A DNA stretch of 64,000 nt from Microvirga alba (GCF_015694465.1 NZ_JADQDO010000012.1:1-64000); one strand, 5' to 3'; counted from the stretch's first letter, positions 9,069-18,185 are shown. The notes: generated from the sequence alone by a model not told the origin. Program-made: numbers and translations.

Positions 9069-9767
9069 ATGAGTTTAGAAAGTATTTCCTTTCAACCAGG
9101 GTCGGGCGCCCAGTCGGCGAAAACGATTTCGGAGACCCCGAGCAATCTTTCGCGCAACGTCATTTTCGAGAGTGAAACCCTTCGCGTCGAGACATGTCGT
9201 GTCGATGGCGGAGTGAGCGAAAGCGGTTCCGGTGGCGCGACGGCCCTCGCGGTACTCGATGGCGCGCTCACCCTTCGCGTTGGCGAGGAAGATTGGTACC
9301 TCGAGACAGGGCAGGTTCTTGTGCTTCCTTCCGACGCATACACCCTCGTGACCGCTGCCGGTCCGACGCGATGGTTCGCCATCACAGCGTTCAATGGCGG
9401 TGAGACCGCGTCCGGTCGACCGGTCCTTGTCGATCCCTGTGTCGCAGTCTCGCCCACGCCCCAGCCTGCGCCCGAAATCATGTTGAGCGCGATGCCAGAT
9501 TGTGCGGGCGCCACCGTCTTTGAGGACCCGGTGGCGCGGTTCAAGGTCGGTGTGTGGCGTTCGACGCCCTATGCCCGCAAGGTCATGCCGCATCGCGTAC
9601 ACGAATTCATGCTGCTTCTCGAAGGCAGTGTCGTTCTCACTATGGGTTCGGGGGAGAGGCGCGAAGTGAGGGCGAGCGAGGCAGTGTTCATTCCGAAGGG
9701 GATGCCTTGCGGCTGGAACAGCGACGTTGATGTGAAGAAAATATACGTCGTGCAAGATCCGCCTTGA
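9069..9767 (+). CDS. Two-domain cupin protein
   Basis: 232 residues with two beta-barrel cupin modules. The first (about residues 55-115) includes LDGALTLRVG and an ETGQVLVLPSDAY turn. The second (about 165-230) includes HRVHEFMLLLEGSVVLTMGSG and VFIPKGMPCGW. This layout is typical of the DUF861/cupin_3 group found in amine and opine catabolic operons beside flavin oxidases. Whether it is an enzyme or a ligand sensor is unknown. An AGGAG-like site precedes the ATG, 39 bases after the aldehyde dehydrogenase stop, so co-transcription is likely. Confidence 0.8.
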   Translation: MSLESISFQPGSGAQSAKTISETPSNLSRNVIFESETLRVETCRVDGGVSESGSGGATALAVLDGALTLRVGEEDWYLETGQVLVLPSDAYTLVTAAGPTRWFAITAFNGGETASGRPVLVDPCVAVSPTPQPAPEIMLSAMPDCAGATVFEDPVARFKVGVWRSTPYARKVMPHRVHEFMLLLEGSVVLTMGSGERREVRASEAVFIPKGMPCGWNSDVDVKKIYVVQDPP

Positions 9768-9917
9768 TGAGATCTGCATGTTTTCGCGCGCGTCGCAGCT
9801 ATTAAGGCCATCCTATTGGGTATCGCAAGGCAACAGGTGCTTGATACCCAAAGGAGTTCGACAAAGCTTTTAGTGAAATATTTCTACACATCATAACTCT
9901 GATCTGAGGGATGCGCG

Positions 9918-11078
9918 ATGTTGGGCGAGCCGATTCCGATCGAAGGCGTGGACGAGCTAATCGCGCTGCGACGCGACCTGCACGCGCACCCCGAGCTCGC
10001 TTTTGCCGAGCACCGAACCTCCGCCATCGTCGCGTGTGAACTGGCTGCGCTAGGCATTGAGGTTCACCGCCATGTCGGCGGAACGGGCGTGGTCGGCCTT
10101 CTGCGGGCCGGCTCGTCGGACAGACGTATCGGTCTTCGCGCCGACATGGATGCGCTCCCGATGAGCGAAGCGACAGACCTGCCCTATGCGAGCCGCTATT
10201 CCGGCATGTTCCACGGTTGCGGTCACGACGGCCATACCACCATGCTGATCGGAGCCGCCCGCCTTCTCGCTGCAACGCGCCGCTTTGATGGGACCGTCGT
10301 CTTCATCTTCCAGCCCGCCGAGGAGGGCCGCGCGGGTGCAAAAGCAATGATCGACGACGGCTTGTTCGAACGCTTCGGGTGCGATCGCATCTTCGCACTT
10401 CACAACTGGCCGCAATTGCCCGTCGGCACCTTGGGGACGCGCACGGGTCCGATCATGGCAGCGGCCGACCGTTTCGAGATTGCCTTGTCCGGCAGGGGAG
10501 GTCACGCTGCACTGCCACATCTGGCGGACGACGTTCTCCTTGCGGCGTCCCGGATCGTGCTGTCTCTCAATACCATCGTCTCACGACGTCTCGACGCCGC
10601 CGCACAGGCTGTCCTTTCCGTCACGCGGGTGGAGGGCGGCACCTCGCACAATGTCCTGCCCGCGACTGCGCGCATCGGGGGCACGGCACGATCCTTCGAT
10701 CCAGCCGTGCGCGATGTGCTCGAAACCACATTGCGTGCCATCGTCGCCGCGCAATGCGCTGAAGGCAGTCTTTCCGCCGACATTACCTATGATCGCTATT
10801 ACCCGGCGACACGCAACGACGCAGGCGCAGCACGCGCTGCGCTCGCGGCGGGGCGAGACTGCGGCATAAACGCCATTGAGGCGGATTCCCCGTCGTTCGC
10901 TTCGGAAGATTTCGCCTTCATGCTCGAAGCCTGCCCGGGCGCTTACGTCTGGCTCGGGCAGGGGCGCGGCGCAGACGAACCACCCCTCCACCATCCGCGA
11001 TACGATTTCAACGACGATGTCATCCCCCTGGGCGTGGCTTGGTTCGCCGCGCTCGCGGAACGAGAATTGGCGGCGTGA
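9918..11078 (+). CDS. M20 family amidohydrolase, second copy
   Basis: 386-residue metallohydrolase with the full motif set: RADMDALPM, HGCGHDGH, PAEEGRAGA, HNWPQ, SEDFAFM and HHPRYDFND. It should hydrolyse an N-acyl-amino acid or related amide in the cytoplasm. Start chosen at the ATG after a GAGGG site. It is clearly related to, but not a recent duplicate of, the copies at 2.3 and 38.0 kb. Position between a bicupin and a three-subunit amine dehydrogenase suggests it releases the amine or amino acid that the dehydrogenase then oxidises (inference). Confidence 0.92.
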   Translation: MLGEPIPIEGVDELIALRRDLHAHPELAFAEHRTSAIVACELAALGIEVHRHVGGTGVVGLLRAGSSDRRIGLRADMDALPMSEATDLPYASRYSGMFHGCGHDGHTTMLIGAARLLAATRRFDGTVVFIFQPAEEGRAGAKAMIDDGLFERFGCDRIFALHNWPQLPVGTLGTRTGPIMAAADRFEIALSGRGGHAALPHLADDVLLAASRIVLSLNTIVSRRLDAAAQAVLSVTRVEGGTSHNVLPATARIGGTARSFDPAVRDVLETTLRAIVAAQCAEGSLSADITYDRYYPATRNDAGAARAALAAGRDCGINAIEADSPSFASEDFAFMLEACPGAYVWLGQGRGADEPPLHHPRYDFNDDVIPLGVAWFAALAERELAA

Positions 11079-11136
11079 TGACGCCCATCTCATACCACCC
11101 AGAGGCCAGACGCGACGAAGATGAGGGAGGAACACG

Positions 11137-11547
11137 ATGAATGCGATGACGTTCGATGACGCGGGCGCCAGATCAGCTTGTATCCGCCGTGTTCTTGTCC
11201 ATATCGATGAGAACGTCTCCGAGCGATTGCCGCTCAGTGAACTGGCCGCCGTGGCCGACCTTAGCATCTCGCGCTTCATGACCGTGTTTCGCGACGAACT
11301 CGGTATCTCACCGCATCAGTATATCTGCCGCGAGCGAGTCCGCCGGGCAAAAACTTTCATCTGCGAAGGCATGTCGCTACCTTGTGTCGCCAACGAGGTC
11401 GGTTTTTTTGATCAGAGCCATTTCTCTCGCCACTTCAAACGCTGGTGCGGGCAGACGCCGGGGCAGTTCATGGCGAAGATGGGAGGCTTAGAGCGACACG
11501 CGCCGCTGCCGCTGCCTGCCATCTCGATAGGGGCATCCTTGGCATGA
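11137..11547 (+). CDS. AraC-type regulator consisting of the DNA-binding domain only
   Basis: 136 residues, about the length of one AraC/XylS DNA-binding domain plus a short tail. Both helix-turn-helix units are present: LSELAAVADLSISRFMTVFR and the second ending VGFFDQSHFSRHFKRWCG, with the conserved P-G-x-F/Y after it. There is no N-terminal sensor domain; the usual protein has about 250-300 residues. Its stop overlaps the start of the [2Fe-2S] subunit gene (ATGA), so a regulator is translationally fused to the operon it probably controls. Either a genuine MarA/SoxS-like small activator or a truncated gene kept in frame. A GAGGG site lies ahead of the ATG. Confidence 0.85.
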   Translation: MNAMTFDDAGARSACIRRVLVHIDENVSERLPLSELAAVADLSISRFMTVFRDELGISPHQYICRERVRRAKTFICEGMSLPCVANEVGFFDQSHFSRHFKRWCGQTPGQFMAKMGGLERHAPLPLPAISIGASLA

Positions 11548-11831
11548 ACCGCTTCGTTCGTCTGGCAGAACATGACCGCGCCGAAATCCGTTTCCGCATC
11601 GACGGTAGAGGAGTGACTGCGCTTGAAGGTGATACCCTTTTGACGGCCATGCGCCTCAACGGGTTCATTCTGCGCTGGTCAGAATTCAGCGATGGACCGC
11701 GAGCTGGGTTCTGCCTCATGGGCGCTTGCCAAGATTGTTGGGTGACGACAGCGGAAGGCGGCAGGCTGCGTGCCTGTTCGACGCTCGTCGCGAACGATCT
11801 TTCCATTCTCACCACGCCTGAGGTCGAATGA
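11544..11831 (+). CDS. [2Fe-2S] small subunit of an HcnA/opine-oxidase-type dehydrogenase
   Basis: 95-residue ferredoxin-like subunit. Cysteines at about 57, 62, 65 and 78 form the C-x4-C-x2-C-x12-C pattern of the plant-type iron-sulfur cluster (GFCLMGACQDC, then RAC). Same size class as HcnA and as the small subunits of octopine/nopaline oxidases and D-hydroxyproline dehydrogenase. Its ATG overlaps the AraC gene stop, and its stop is one base before the next start, so the three subunits are made from one tightly coupled message. It would pass electrons from the flavin subunits toward the respiratory chain. Confidence 0.88.
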   Translation: MNRFVRLAEHDRAEIRFRIDGRGVTALEGDTLLTAMRLNGFILRWSEFSDGPRAGFCLMGACQDCWVTTAEGGRLRACSTLVANDLSILTTPEVE

Positions 11832-11832
11832 C

Positions 11833-13227
11833 ATGACCGCGCCGCGCATCATCGTCGTAGGAGCCGGACCTGCGGGAATCAGAGCGGCGCAGACACTCGT
11901 CGAGGCTGGCGTGCGGCCTGTCGTGATTGACGAGGGCGAGGCATCGGGCGGACAGATCTATCGGCGCCAGCCAAACGGGTTCAAACGCGATTTCCGGCAG
12001 CTCTACGGTACCGAACACCGCCGTGCGCGCGATCTCCACGAAACCTTCGACGCTTTGCGCGAGAAAATGGACTATCGCCCGCGCACACTCGCCTGGAATC
12101 TGTCCGAGGGCGCGCTGCATATCGTACACAATGGTATTTCGAATGCCGTTCCCTTCGATGGCATGATCCTAGCGACCGGAGCGACAGATCGACTCTTACC
12201 TGTCCGCGGCTGGACGACACCTGGCGTCTATTCTCTCGGTGCGTCGCAAATCGCACTCAAGGCACAGGCTTGCGCCATCGGTCGGCGCGTCGTCTTCATA
12301 GGGACTGGCCCTCTTCTTTATCTCGTCGCGACACAATATCTGAAGGCAGGTGCCGAGGTGGCAGCCGTACTCGATACCTCCGCCTTCGGTCACCGCCTCG
12401 CGGCGCTTCCGCTTCTTCTCGCGCGGCCTGACGCGCTAGCCAAGGGACTTGCGCTCATCGCGCAGTTGCGACTCGCGGGCATCACGATGCTCACCGGTAT
12501 CCGTCCCATCGCCATCGAGGCGGGGGCGGACCGCAACGTTGCGCGCGTGCATGTGAGGGACGCACGCGGACGCGACCGCAATTTCATGTGCGATGCGGTC
12601 GCAATGGGCTATCACCTGCGACCGGAAACGCAACTCGCCGATCTCGCTCGGTGCGATTTCTCTTTCGATCCAGCGACGCATCTCTGGTCGCCCATGACAG
12701 ATGCGATGGGACGCACAAGCGTTCGCGGCATCTATGTCGCGGGCGACGGTGTAAAAATCTCCGGCGCCGATGCCGCGGAGATCGCAGGACGTCTCGCCGC
12801 CCACGCGGCGATCGCCGATCTTCATTCCGCTCATCCTGCAGGGCGAGGCGCGGAAGGAAGCGTCAAGAAACTCCTCACCTCCCACCGGCGCATGGACCGC
12901 TTTCGGCGCGGTCTTGCCAAGGGATTTCCCTGGCCCGCACATCTCGCTGAGGCGCTTCCCGACGACACCATCCTATGCCGTTGCGAAAGCGTCACGGTAG
13001 GCTCGCTCCGCATGGCAGCCACCGCGCTCGGCGCACCGGAAGTCAACAGAGCCAAAGCCTTCGTGCGCGTCGGCATGGGACGCTGTCAGGGCCGGTTCTG
13101 CGGCCCCGCAAGCGCCGAGATCCTCGCCGCCGTGCTCGGGAAGTCGACGGATGGGGTTGGCCGCCTGCGCGGGCAGGCCCCCGTCAAGCCCCTTCCCATC
13201 GCCACCGTTCCGGAGGATGCATCATGA
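11833..13227 (+). CDS. FAD/NAD-type subunit with C-terminal BFD-like [2Fe-2S] domain (HcnB/OoxA type)
   Basis: About 464 residues, the same length as HcnB. The N terminus has the dinucleotide fold IIVVGAGPAGIRAA and later a GTGPLLYLVATQYL second fold. Near the C terminus the Cys set CRCES and GMGRCQGRFCG marks a bacterioferritin-associated-ferredoxin-like cluster domain. This is the alpha/A subunit of the HcnABC, OoxAB-type and LhpBEF-like flavin dehydrogenases, which oxidise amines such as opines, glycine or D-hydroxyproline. It lies between the small subunit and the DAO-type subunit, the canonical gene order. Confidence 0.9.
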   Translation: MTAPRIIVVGAGPAGIRAAQTLVEAGVRPVVIDEGEASGGQIYRRQPNGFKRDFRQLYGTEHRRARDLHETFDALREKMDYRPRTLAWNLSEGALHIVHNGISNAVPFDGMILATGATDRLLPVRGWTTPGVYSLGASQIALKAQACAIGRRVVFIGTGPLLYLVATQYLKAGAEVAAVLDTSAFGHRLAALPLLLARPDALAKGLALIAQLRLAGITMLTGIRPIAIEAGADRNVARVHVRDARGRDRNFMCDAVAMGYHLRPETQLADLARCDFSFDPATHLWSPMTDAMGRTSVRGIYVAGDGVKISGADAAEIAGRLAAHAAIADLHSAHPAGRGAEGSVKKLLTSHRRMDRFRRGLAKGFPWPAHLAEALPDDTILCRCESVTVGSLRMAATALGAPEVNRAKAFVRVGMGRCQGRFCGPASAEILAAVLGKSTDGVGRLRGQAPVKPLPIATVPEDAS

Positions 13228-14387
13228 CGGAAAAGGCGGACGTCGTCGTCATCGGCGGCGGCTTCATGGGAGCTGCCAGCGCCTTCTTCCTCCGGCAACG
13301 GGCGCGCTCCGTCATCCTTCTCGAGCGCGGCCTCATCGGCCAGCAGGCGAGTGGGGTGAATTTCGGCAATGTGCGCCGTCAGGGCCGCTATCTCCCGCAA
13401 TTGCCGCTCGCCAACCGCTCGCGCGCGATCTGGTCGCGGCTCACCGAACTCATCGGCACCGATTGCGAGTTCCTCGCGACGGGACATTTGCGGATCTGCT
13501 ACCGGCGCGAGGATGTCGGCGAACTTGAGGCCTACGCCACGCATGCGCGCGAATATGGCCTCGATCTCGAATTGCTGACGCAACGGGCGCTCATCGCGCG
13601 CTATCCCTATCTCGGCCCAGAAATTGTCGCTGCCTCGCTGTCTCCGCAGGACGGCCACGCCAATCCGCGTCTCGCTGCCCCCGCTTTTGGAAGGGCAGCG
13701 AGATCCGCGGGCGCGCAGATACACGAGAATACCGAGGTCGTCGGCGTGACAAGAAGCGGTGAGGATTTTCTCATCGAGTCTGCAGACGGGCGGCGCTTCT
13801 CGGCACCCACTCTTCTCATCACCGCGGGCGCTTGGGCGACACAGCTTTCAGCTCAACTCGGCGAGACCGCGCCACTCGTCGTGCGCGGCCCACAAATGGG
13901 CGTAACCGAACCCGTGCCTTACCGGGTCGAGCCCGTCGTCGGCGTCATGACGAACGATCCGCGCGAGGTGATCTATCTGCGTCAGGTGACACGCGGCAAT
14001 ATCGTGTTCGGCGGCGGCGGCCGTGGCCCGGCCGATGCCACCGCGCGTCGCGCCTATGTCCTGCCCGGCAACATTCTCAACCAGTTTCGCCAACTTGGAC
14101 GTTTGGTGCCAGACATCCGGCGCCTCAACCTCATCCGTGTATGGAGCGGCATCGAGAGCTATCTGCCGGATGACTGCCCGATTATGGGCGAAAGTCCGAC
14201 GGTGCCAGGTCTGTACTACGCCTTTGGCTTTTGCGGCCACGGCTTCCAACTCGGCCCCGGCGTCGGCGAGACTATGGCTGAGCTTATTGATACTGGAACG
14301 ACGGAGATTGACCTCGCGCCGTATCGCATTGAGCGTTTCGCAGAGGCTGCTCCGATCGCTTTGCCGGAAGTGGAGCTGAGCGAATGA
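13224..14387 (+). CDS. DAO-family FAD subunit of the amine/opine-type dehydrogenase (HcnC/OoxB type)
   Basis: 388-residue flavoprotein of the D-amino-acid-oxidase (glycine oxidase) superfamily. VVVIGGGFMGAASAFFL at the N terminus binds FAD, and the C-terminal end has the family pattern FCGHGFQLGPGVGETMAELI. It is the catalytic subunit that abstracts hydride from the C-N bond. Its ATG overlaps the stop of the preceding subunit gene. With the two upstream subunits it forms a complete heterotrimer. The substrate is open: opines, D-hydroxyproline, N-methyl or other secondary amines are all known for relatives, and glycine for HcnABC itself. Confidence 0.9.
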   Translation: MTEKADVVVIGGGFMGAASAFFLRQRARSVILLERGLIGQQASGVNFGNVRRQGRYLPQLPLANRSRAIWSRLTELIGTDCEFLATGHLRICYRREDVGELEAYATHAREYGLDLELLTQRALIARYPYLGPEIVAASLSPQDGHANPRLAAPAFGRAARSAGAQIHENTEVVGVTRSGEDFLIESADGRRFSAPTLLITAGAWATQLSAQLGETAPLVVRGPQMGVTEPVPYRVEPVVGVMTNDPREVIYLRQVTRGNIVFGGGGRGPADATARRAYVLPGNILNQFRQLGRLVPDIRRLNLIRVWSGIESYLPDDCPIMGESPTVPGLYYAFGFCGHGFQLGPGVGETMAELIDTGTTEIDLAPYRIERFAEAAPIALPEVELSE

Positions 14388-14421
14388 CGATATGCGGAGA
14401 GACACTGTGAGGGACATGGAC

Positions 14422-15276
14422 ATGGCACAGCAACGTGCGACGATCAGACGGTTCCGTCCCGACGACGTCGTGGCAGCTCATCGCCTCAGCGGCGAAGTGA
14501 GTTGGCCGCACCGCCTGACGGATTGGATGCTCCTTGCAGAGGTCGGGCGCGGTTTTGCCGCCGTAAGCGAAGGGTGTCTCGTCGGTACCGCCTTCTGGTG
14601 GCCCTATGGTGATGCCTTCGGAACCATCGGCATGGTGATCGTGTCGCCGCGCGCGCAACGTCAGGGCTTAGGACGCCGCTTGATGGATGCGGCGCTCAAC
14701 GATGCGGATGGGCGCACTATGCAGCTCAACGCAACGGAGGCCGGACTGCCGCTTTATCTCGGGCTTGGATTCGAGGAGTCGGGTGGCCTGTGCCAGCATC
14801 AGGGACACTTCGACCCGTCCCACCTTCCCACGATGCCGGATGATGGATCGGTGCTCGTCGAGATTGACGAAGCGCAACTCGCTCGGATTACTGCGGTCGA
14901 TGAGGCTGCTTTCGGCGCGCCACGCCACGATCTCATGGCCGCGTTACTCGGGGCGGGCCGTGGCGTGGGCTTGCATCGAGCCGGCGAGATGAAAGGTTTC
15001 GCGATGCGGCGCGAAGCCGGACGCGGCACGGTGATCGGCCCTGTCCATGCCGCCTCCGACGAGGATGCGATCCGCCTCGTCTGCGCACTGGGATCGGATG
15101 TCGCTGATTTCCTTCGCCTCGATATCCAGGCTGACGTTCCCGCCTTCGGCACCTTTCTTGAAAGTATAGGACTGCCGCGCGTGAGCGCGGTGACGACGAT
15201 GTCGCGGCCGCCGCGTGCGCCGCTGACGGCATCGCCGTGGCGCAATTACGGTCTCGTGAGTCAGGCGCTGGGCTGA
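14422..15276 (+). CDS. GNAT acetyltransferase with C-terminal acetyltransferase-like extension
   Basis: About 284 residues, roughly twice a simple GNAT domain. The N-terminal half has IGMVIVSPRAQRQGLGRRLM, the acetyl-CoA pyrophosphate loop (Q/R-x-x-G-x-G/A), and LYLGLGFEESG. The second half (about 150-280) resembles the degenerate second domain of tandem GNAT proteins, without a clear loop. I placed the start at 14,422, where a GAGGG lies eight bases upstream; in-frame ATGs exist at 14,392 and 14,416. It follows the dehydrogenase subunits closely and overlaps the MFS gene tail to tail by 16 bases. It may acetylate a toxic substrate or intermediate. Confidence 0.82.
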   Translation: MAQQRATIRRFRPDDVVAAHRLSGEVSWPHRLTDWMLLAEVGRGFAAVSEGCLVGTAFWWPYGDAFGTIGMVIVSPRAQRQGLGRRLMDAALNDADGRTMQLNATEAGLPLYLGLGFEESGGLCQHQGHFDPSHLPTMPDDGSVLVEIDEAQLARITAVDEAAFGAPRHDLMAALLGAGRGVGLHRAGEMKGFAMRREAGRGTVIGPVHAASDEDAIRLVCALGSDVADFLRLDIQADVPAFGTFLESIGLPRVSAVTTMSRPPRAPLTASPWRNYGLVSQALG

Positions 15277-16433
15277 GATGGTCGCAGGAGGCGCGACGCC
15301 AGGAGCGCGAGCGCCGCGAAGAGAGTTGACGCGATGATGAGCGTCTCCATCGTACCGATAACGGCGAAGCCGCGCGCATACGCGAGCGGTGCGATCGACT
15401 GGCCGAGAACGGAGAACATCGCATAAAGCGCGAGCGCCGACCCGCGCAGGGCCGGCGCAACCTCTGCCGCGAAAGTGTGGAGCGGGTTCTGGAGGGCGCG
15501 GTAACCGATACCCGCCGCTACGAGAACTGAAAAGTGAAGAGCCGGATCGGGCGGTGCGCCGAACGCGACGAGCGCCGCTGCGACGAGGACGCCGCCACAA
15601 CGCATGGCCCCTACACGGCCGAGAGAACCAAGGATGAGCCCGGCAGCCAGGCCGTAGAGGATGCTGCCTACCATGAAACCAGCGAGGATCGTGCTCACAA
15701 CGAAGGCCCGGTTATCACCCGTGGAAGCAACGAGAAATGCTATGTGCGGGAACAGACCCATCATGAGGCCCGTCGCAACCATCTGCGCTGCGAAGCACCA
15801 GCGCAGTCCCGCGATCCGAAAGAGCGATCCAAAGGCCGTCGCGGCCTCCTTCAAGACGAAACGACGGGGCGGAACGCTCCATTGGCTTTGCAGCACAAGG
15901 AAGGCTCCGGCGAGCGACAGCGCACCAGCCGCCGCAACAATGAGAATTGCGGCGCGCCAATGCAGAAGATCCGCGACGAGACCCGAAGCGATTGCGCCGG
16001 AAAGCGAACCTCCCACACCGGCAGCGCTGATCCGGCTGAAGCCGATCTGCCGCTTTGTCTCCGAGAGGAGATCCCCCGCGACCGCAAAGCAGAGCGTCGA
16101 CGCGCCCGCCGTGAAGAAACCGGCGGCAAAGCGCGAAACAATCAGCATGTCGAGCGACGGCGCCGCCGCACCGAGTGCAGTCGCGATGACCGCCGCTGCG
16201 AGGCTCGTGAGCATGACCTTCACGCGCCCAAGTTGGTCAGCAAGGGCGCCGATGAAGGGCTGCGCGAGCGCATAGGGTAGGGCGAAAGCGGTTGTGACGA
16301 GGAAAGCCCGATCCGCGTCGGCATCGAGATCTGACACGATGCGTGCGAGCATCGGGTCGAGCATGAACACGGCAAGCGCCGCGCTATAGCTCACAGCGGC
16401 GAGCGCCGGAAGTGTCATGGGGAAGGCGGGCAT
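15261..16433 (-). CDS. MFS transporter (12-TM, DHA1-like)
   Basis: 390 residues with about twelve hydrophobic segments and major-facilitator loop motifs. The segment between helices 2 and 3 reads GALADQLGRVKV, matching the MFS motif A pattern GxLaDrxGrrkv. Probably a drug- or metabolite-efflux proton antiporter of the inner membrane. The start has a GGAG site six bases upstream that overlaps the end of a truncated GntR gene, so the two were an operon and are still coupled. It converges with, and overlaps, the GNAT gene at the 3' end. Confidence 0.88.
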   Translation of the reverse strand: MPAFPMTLPALAAVSYSAALAVFMLDPMLARIVSDLDADADRAFLVTTAFALPYALAQPFIGALADQLGRVKVMLTSLAAAVIATALGAAAPSLDMLIVSRFAAGFFTAGASTLCFAVAGDLLSETKRQIGFSRISAAGVGGSLSGAIASGLVADLLHWRAAILIVAAAGALSLAGAFLVLQSQWSVPPRRFVLKEAATAFGSLFRIAGLRWCFAAQMVATGLMMGLFPHIAFLVASTGDNRAFVVSTILAGFMVGSILYGLAAGLILGSLGRVGAMRCGGVLVAAALVAFGAPPDPALHFSVLVAAGIGYRALQNPLHTFAAEVAPALRGSALALYAMFSVLGQSIAPLAYARGFAVIGTMETLIIASTLFAALALLASRLLRPSQPSA

Positions 16434-16436
16434 GTG

Positions 16437-16630
16437 TCACTCCGCACGGGGACGGTCGTTGCACAGGGCTCCGGAACATCTCGACAATGCTTTCTTTGCA
16501 GTCATGCGAGAGAAGTCGTAGCGCTCGGCTAATTTGTGCTCGTCGGGGAGTTCGTGCCCCGATTTGAGCTTGCCTGAGATGACGTGTCTCTCGGTCGCGC
16601 GGAGGATTTCGAGATGGAGCGGGACGGATG
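16437..16630 (-). pseudogene. Truncated GntR/HutC-family regulator (winged-helix part only)
   Basis: A fragment reading VPLHLEILRATERHVISG, then LPDEHKLAERYDFSRMTAKK, is the N-terminal winged helix of a GntR/HutC regulator. After KKALS the frame leaves the family sequence and stops within about 15 codons, and the whole UTRA ligand-binding domain (about 160 residues) is missing. There is no convincing start codon at the normal place. Directly upstream of the MFS gene and downstream of a TTGTATAGACAA operator-like site, so it is the relic of the local repressor of that transporter. Confidence 0.75.
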
Positions 16631-16678
16631 AAGTCTTGACGACTTCGATGGAACGAAAATTACCCCATGACAGATATT

Positions 16679-16690
16679 TTGTATAGACAA
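16679..16690. promoter_or_regulatory. Candidate GntR/HutC operator
   Basis: TTGTATAGACAA is a near-perfect dyad (TTGT...ACAA) of the kind bound by HutC-type GntR regulators (consensus close to TTGTATATACAA). It lies about 50 bp upstream of the truncated gntR in an AT-rich stretch between it and the divergent DAO gene. Confidence 0.55.
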
Positions 16691-16969
16691 TTATCGCATG
16701 TCGCCGCAACTTTACCCTGCACTCTTGGTGTACTTTCCCGGTCACGAACCTCGAATGCCGTAAGGTTTCAATACGAAACAGCCACCTCTGGTAAGGAAAT
16801 AGCGTTTTAAATAAACTCGCCAGATGAGCCAACCTTGCCACATAGTAAGGTTTGCTGATTTCAATTTAATAGAACGGCAGTAAAAACATACTATACTATG
16901 AACCGCCCATTTATAAACTTGCGACTGTCAAATTTTCACAAGCTTTCCAAATTATGGGTGAATGCGTCT

Positions 16970-18142
16970 ATGGGTGAGAAAATCGTCGTTATCGGTGCTG
17001 GCGTAGTCGGGGCGGCCGTTGCTGCTGCGGCCGCACGACGCGGCGCGGATGTCACTGTCATCAGCCGCGACCGCTTGGGCTCGGGCACATCGAGCGCTTC
17101 CTTCGCGTGGCTGAATGCACTTCAGAAATATCCTCGGGAATATATCGACATGAACGTGCAGGGCATGCGCATGCACGCTGAATACGCAGCCTGGCACAAC
17201 TCGGCGCCCTGGTACTATCCGGGTGGCAATGTCGAATGGACCATGAGCGGGAAGGAGACCGAGGCGCAGAGCCAGGTCCTCAAAGAGATGCAGAGCTTCG
17301 GCTATGATGGTCGTTGGATCACGGCCGACGAATTGATGCACCTTGAGCCCGAGATTGACCCCACTGTGCTGAGTGGCGCACATATCGTCTTCTATCCGCA
17401 GGAAGGTTGGATCGATGCGCCGGTTCTCGTTGCTCGGCTTCTCGCCGATGCGCGGGCGGACGGTGCGCGGGTCGTCGTCCCGGTTGAGGTTACCGGCTTC
17501 ACATTTGACGGCGCGCGCATAACACATGTGCGTCTCTCGGACGGTACGTCTCTCGAGGCCGATGTCGTCGTCAATTGCGGCGGCCCGGTTGCGAACGACG
17601 TCGCCGCTCTTGCCGGATTCTCGATCCCGCTCCTTCAAGAGCAGGTCGGCGTACAGGTCTACACAGCGCCCTGTGCGGTGAATGTCAGGCGTGTCATCCA
17701 CGCTCCGGGTCTAAGCCTCCGCGCAGACGGTGGCGGCCGCTTCTGCCTGCACAATCACGGCATCGACCGCGAGATCAACAAGCACGACGGTCTCGATGAC
17801 AAGGTCGGGCGCGACGCGAATGGCCGCTACATCTTTGACCTTGCGGCGGCGACCCCACTTCTGGAACGTGCTGCCGCAGTCTTCCCGGGCATGAAGGGCG
17901 TCACGGCCGAAGCTTCTCGGATCGGGATGCGGCCAATCCCGATCGACCGTAAGCCGGTGATCGGCTTCATGGATCGTACGACGAACTTCTATTCGGCTGT
18001 CATGCACAGCGGCGTAACGCAATGCCTCTGGGTCGGGGAGTTGGTTGCGCGTGAGGTGGTGGATGACACCGAATGCGATGAGCTGCGGACCTTCCGCGTC
18101 GCACGGTTCGGCAACACTCAGCCGGCCGCCGCAAGCGCATAA
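16970..18142 (+). CDS. DAO-family FAD-dependent oxidoreductase (glycine/D-amino acid oxidase-like)
   Basis: About 390 residues. IVVIGAGVVGAAVAAAAARRG near the N terminus is the FAD-binding dinucleotide fold; SASFAWLNA and a C-terminal HSGVTQCLWVGELVA follow the DAO pattern. It is a separate, single-subunit relative of the HcnC-type subunit at 13.2 kb. I chose the ATG at 16,970 because the family fold starts there; an upstream in-frame ATG would add 24 residues without homology. A peptide-type ABC importer follows 43 bases later on the same strand, so the oxidase probably acts on the imported compound. Confidence 0.88.
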   Translation: MGEKIVVIGAGVVGAAVAAAAARRGADVTVISRDRLGSGTSSASFAWLNALQKYPREYIDMNVQGMRMHAEYAAWHNSAPWYYPGGNVEWTMSGKETEAQSQVLKEMQSFGYDGRWITADELMHLEPEIDPTVLSGAHIVFYPQEGWIDAPVLVARLLADARADGARVVVPVEVTGFTFDGARITHVRLSDGTSLEADVVVNCGGPVANDVAALAGFSIPLLQEQVGVQVYTAPCAVNVRRVIHAPGLSLRADGGGRFCLHNHGIDREINKHDGLDDKVGRDANGRYIFDLAAATPLLERAAAVFPGMKGVTAEASRIGMRPIPIDRKPVIGFMDRTTNFYSAVMHSGVTQCLWVGELVAREVVDDTECDELRTFRVARFGNTQPAAASA

Positions 18143-18185
18143 AACAAAAACGCTGGGAACACGACAAACAACAAGGGAGATAAAC

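Noticed and set aside
11544..14387. Hydrogen cyanide synthase (hcnABC)
   Set aside because: Size and order match, but the same three-subunit layout serves opine and D-hydroxyproline dehydrogenases; the neighbouring importer, hydrolases and aldehyde dehydrogenase favour catabolism, and nothing specific to cyanide formation is visible.
15534..16280. 248-codon plus-strand frame opposite the MFS transporter
   Set aside because: Very Arg/Glu/Ser-rich antisense of hydrophobic helices.
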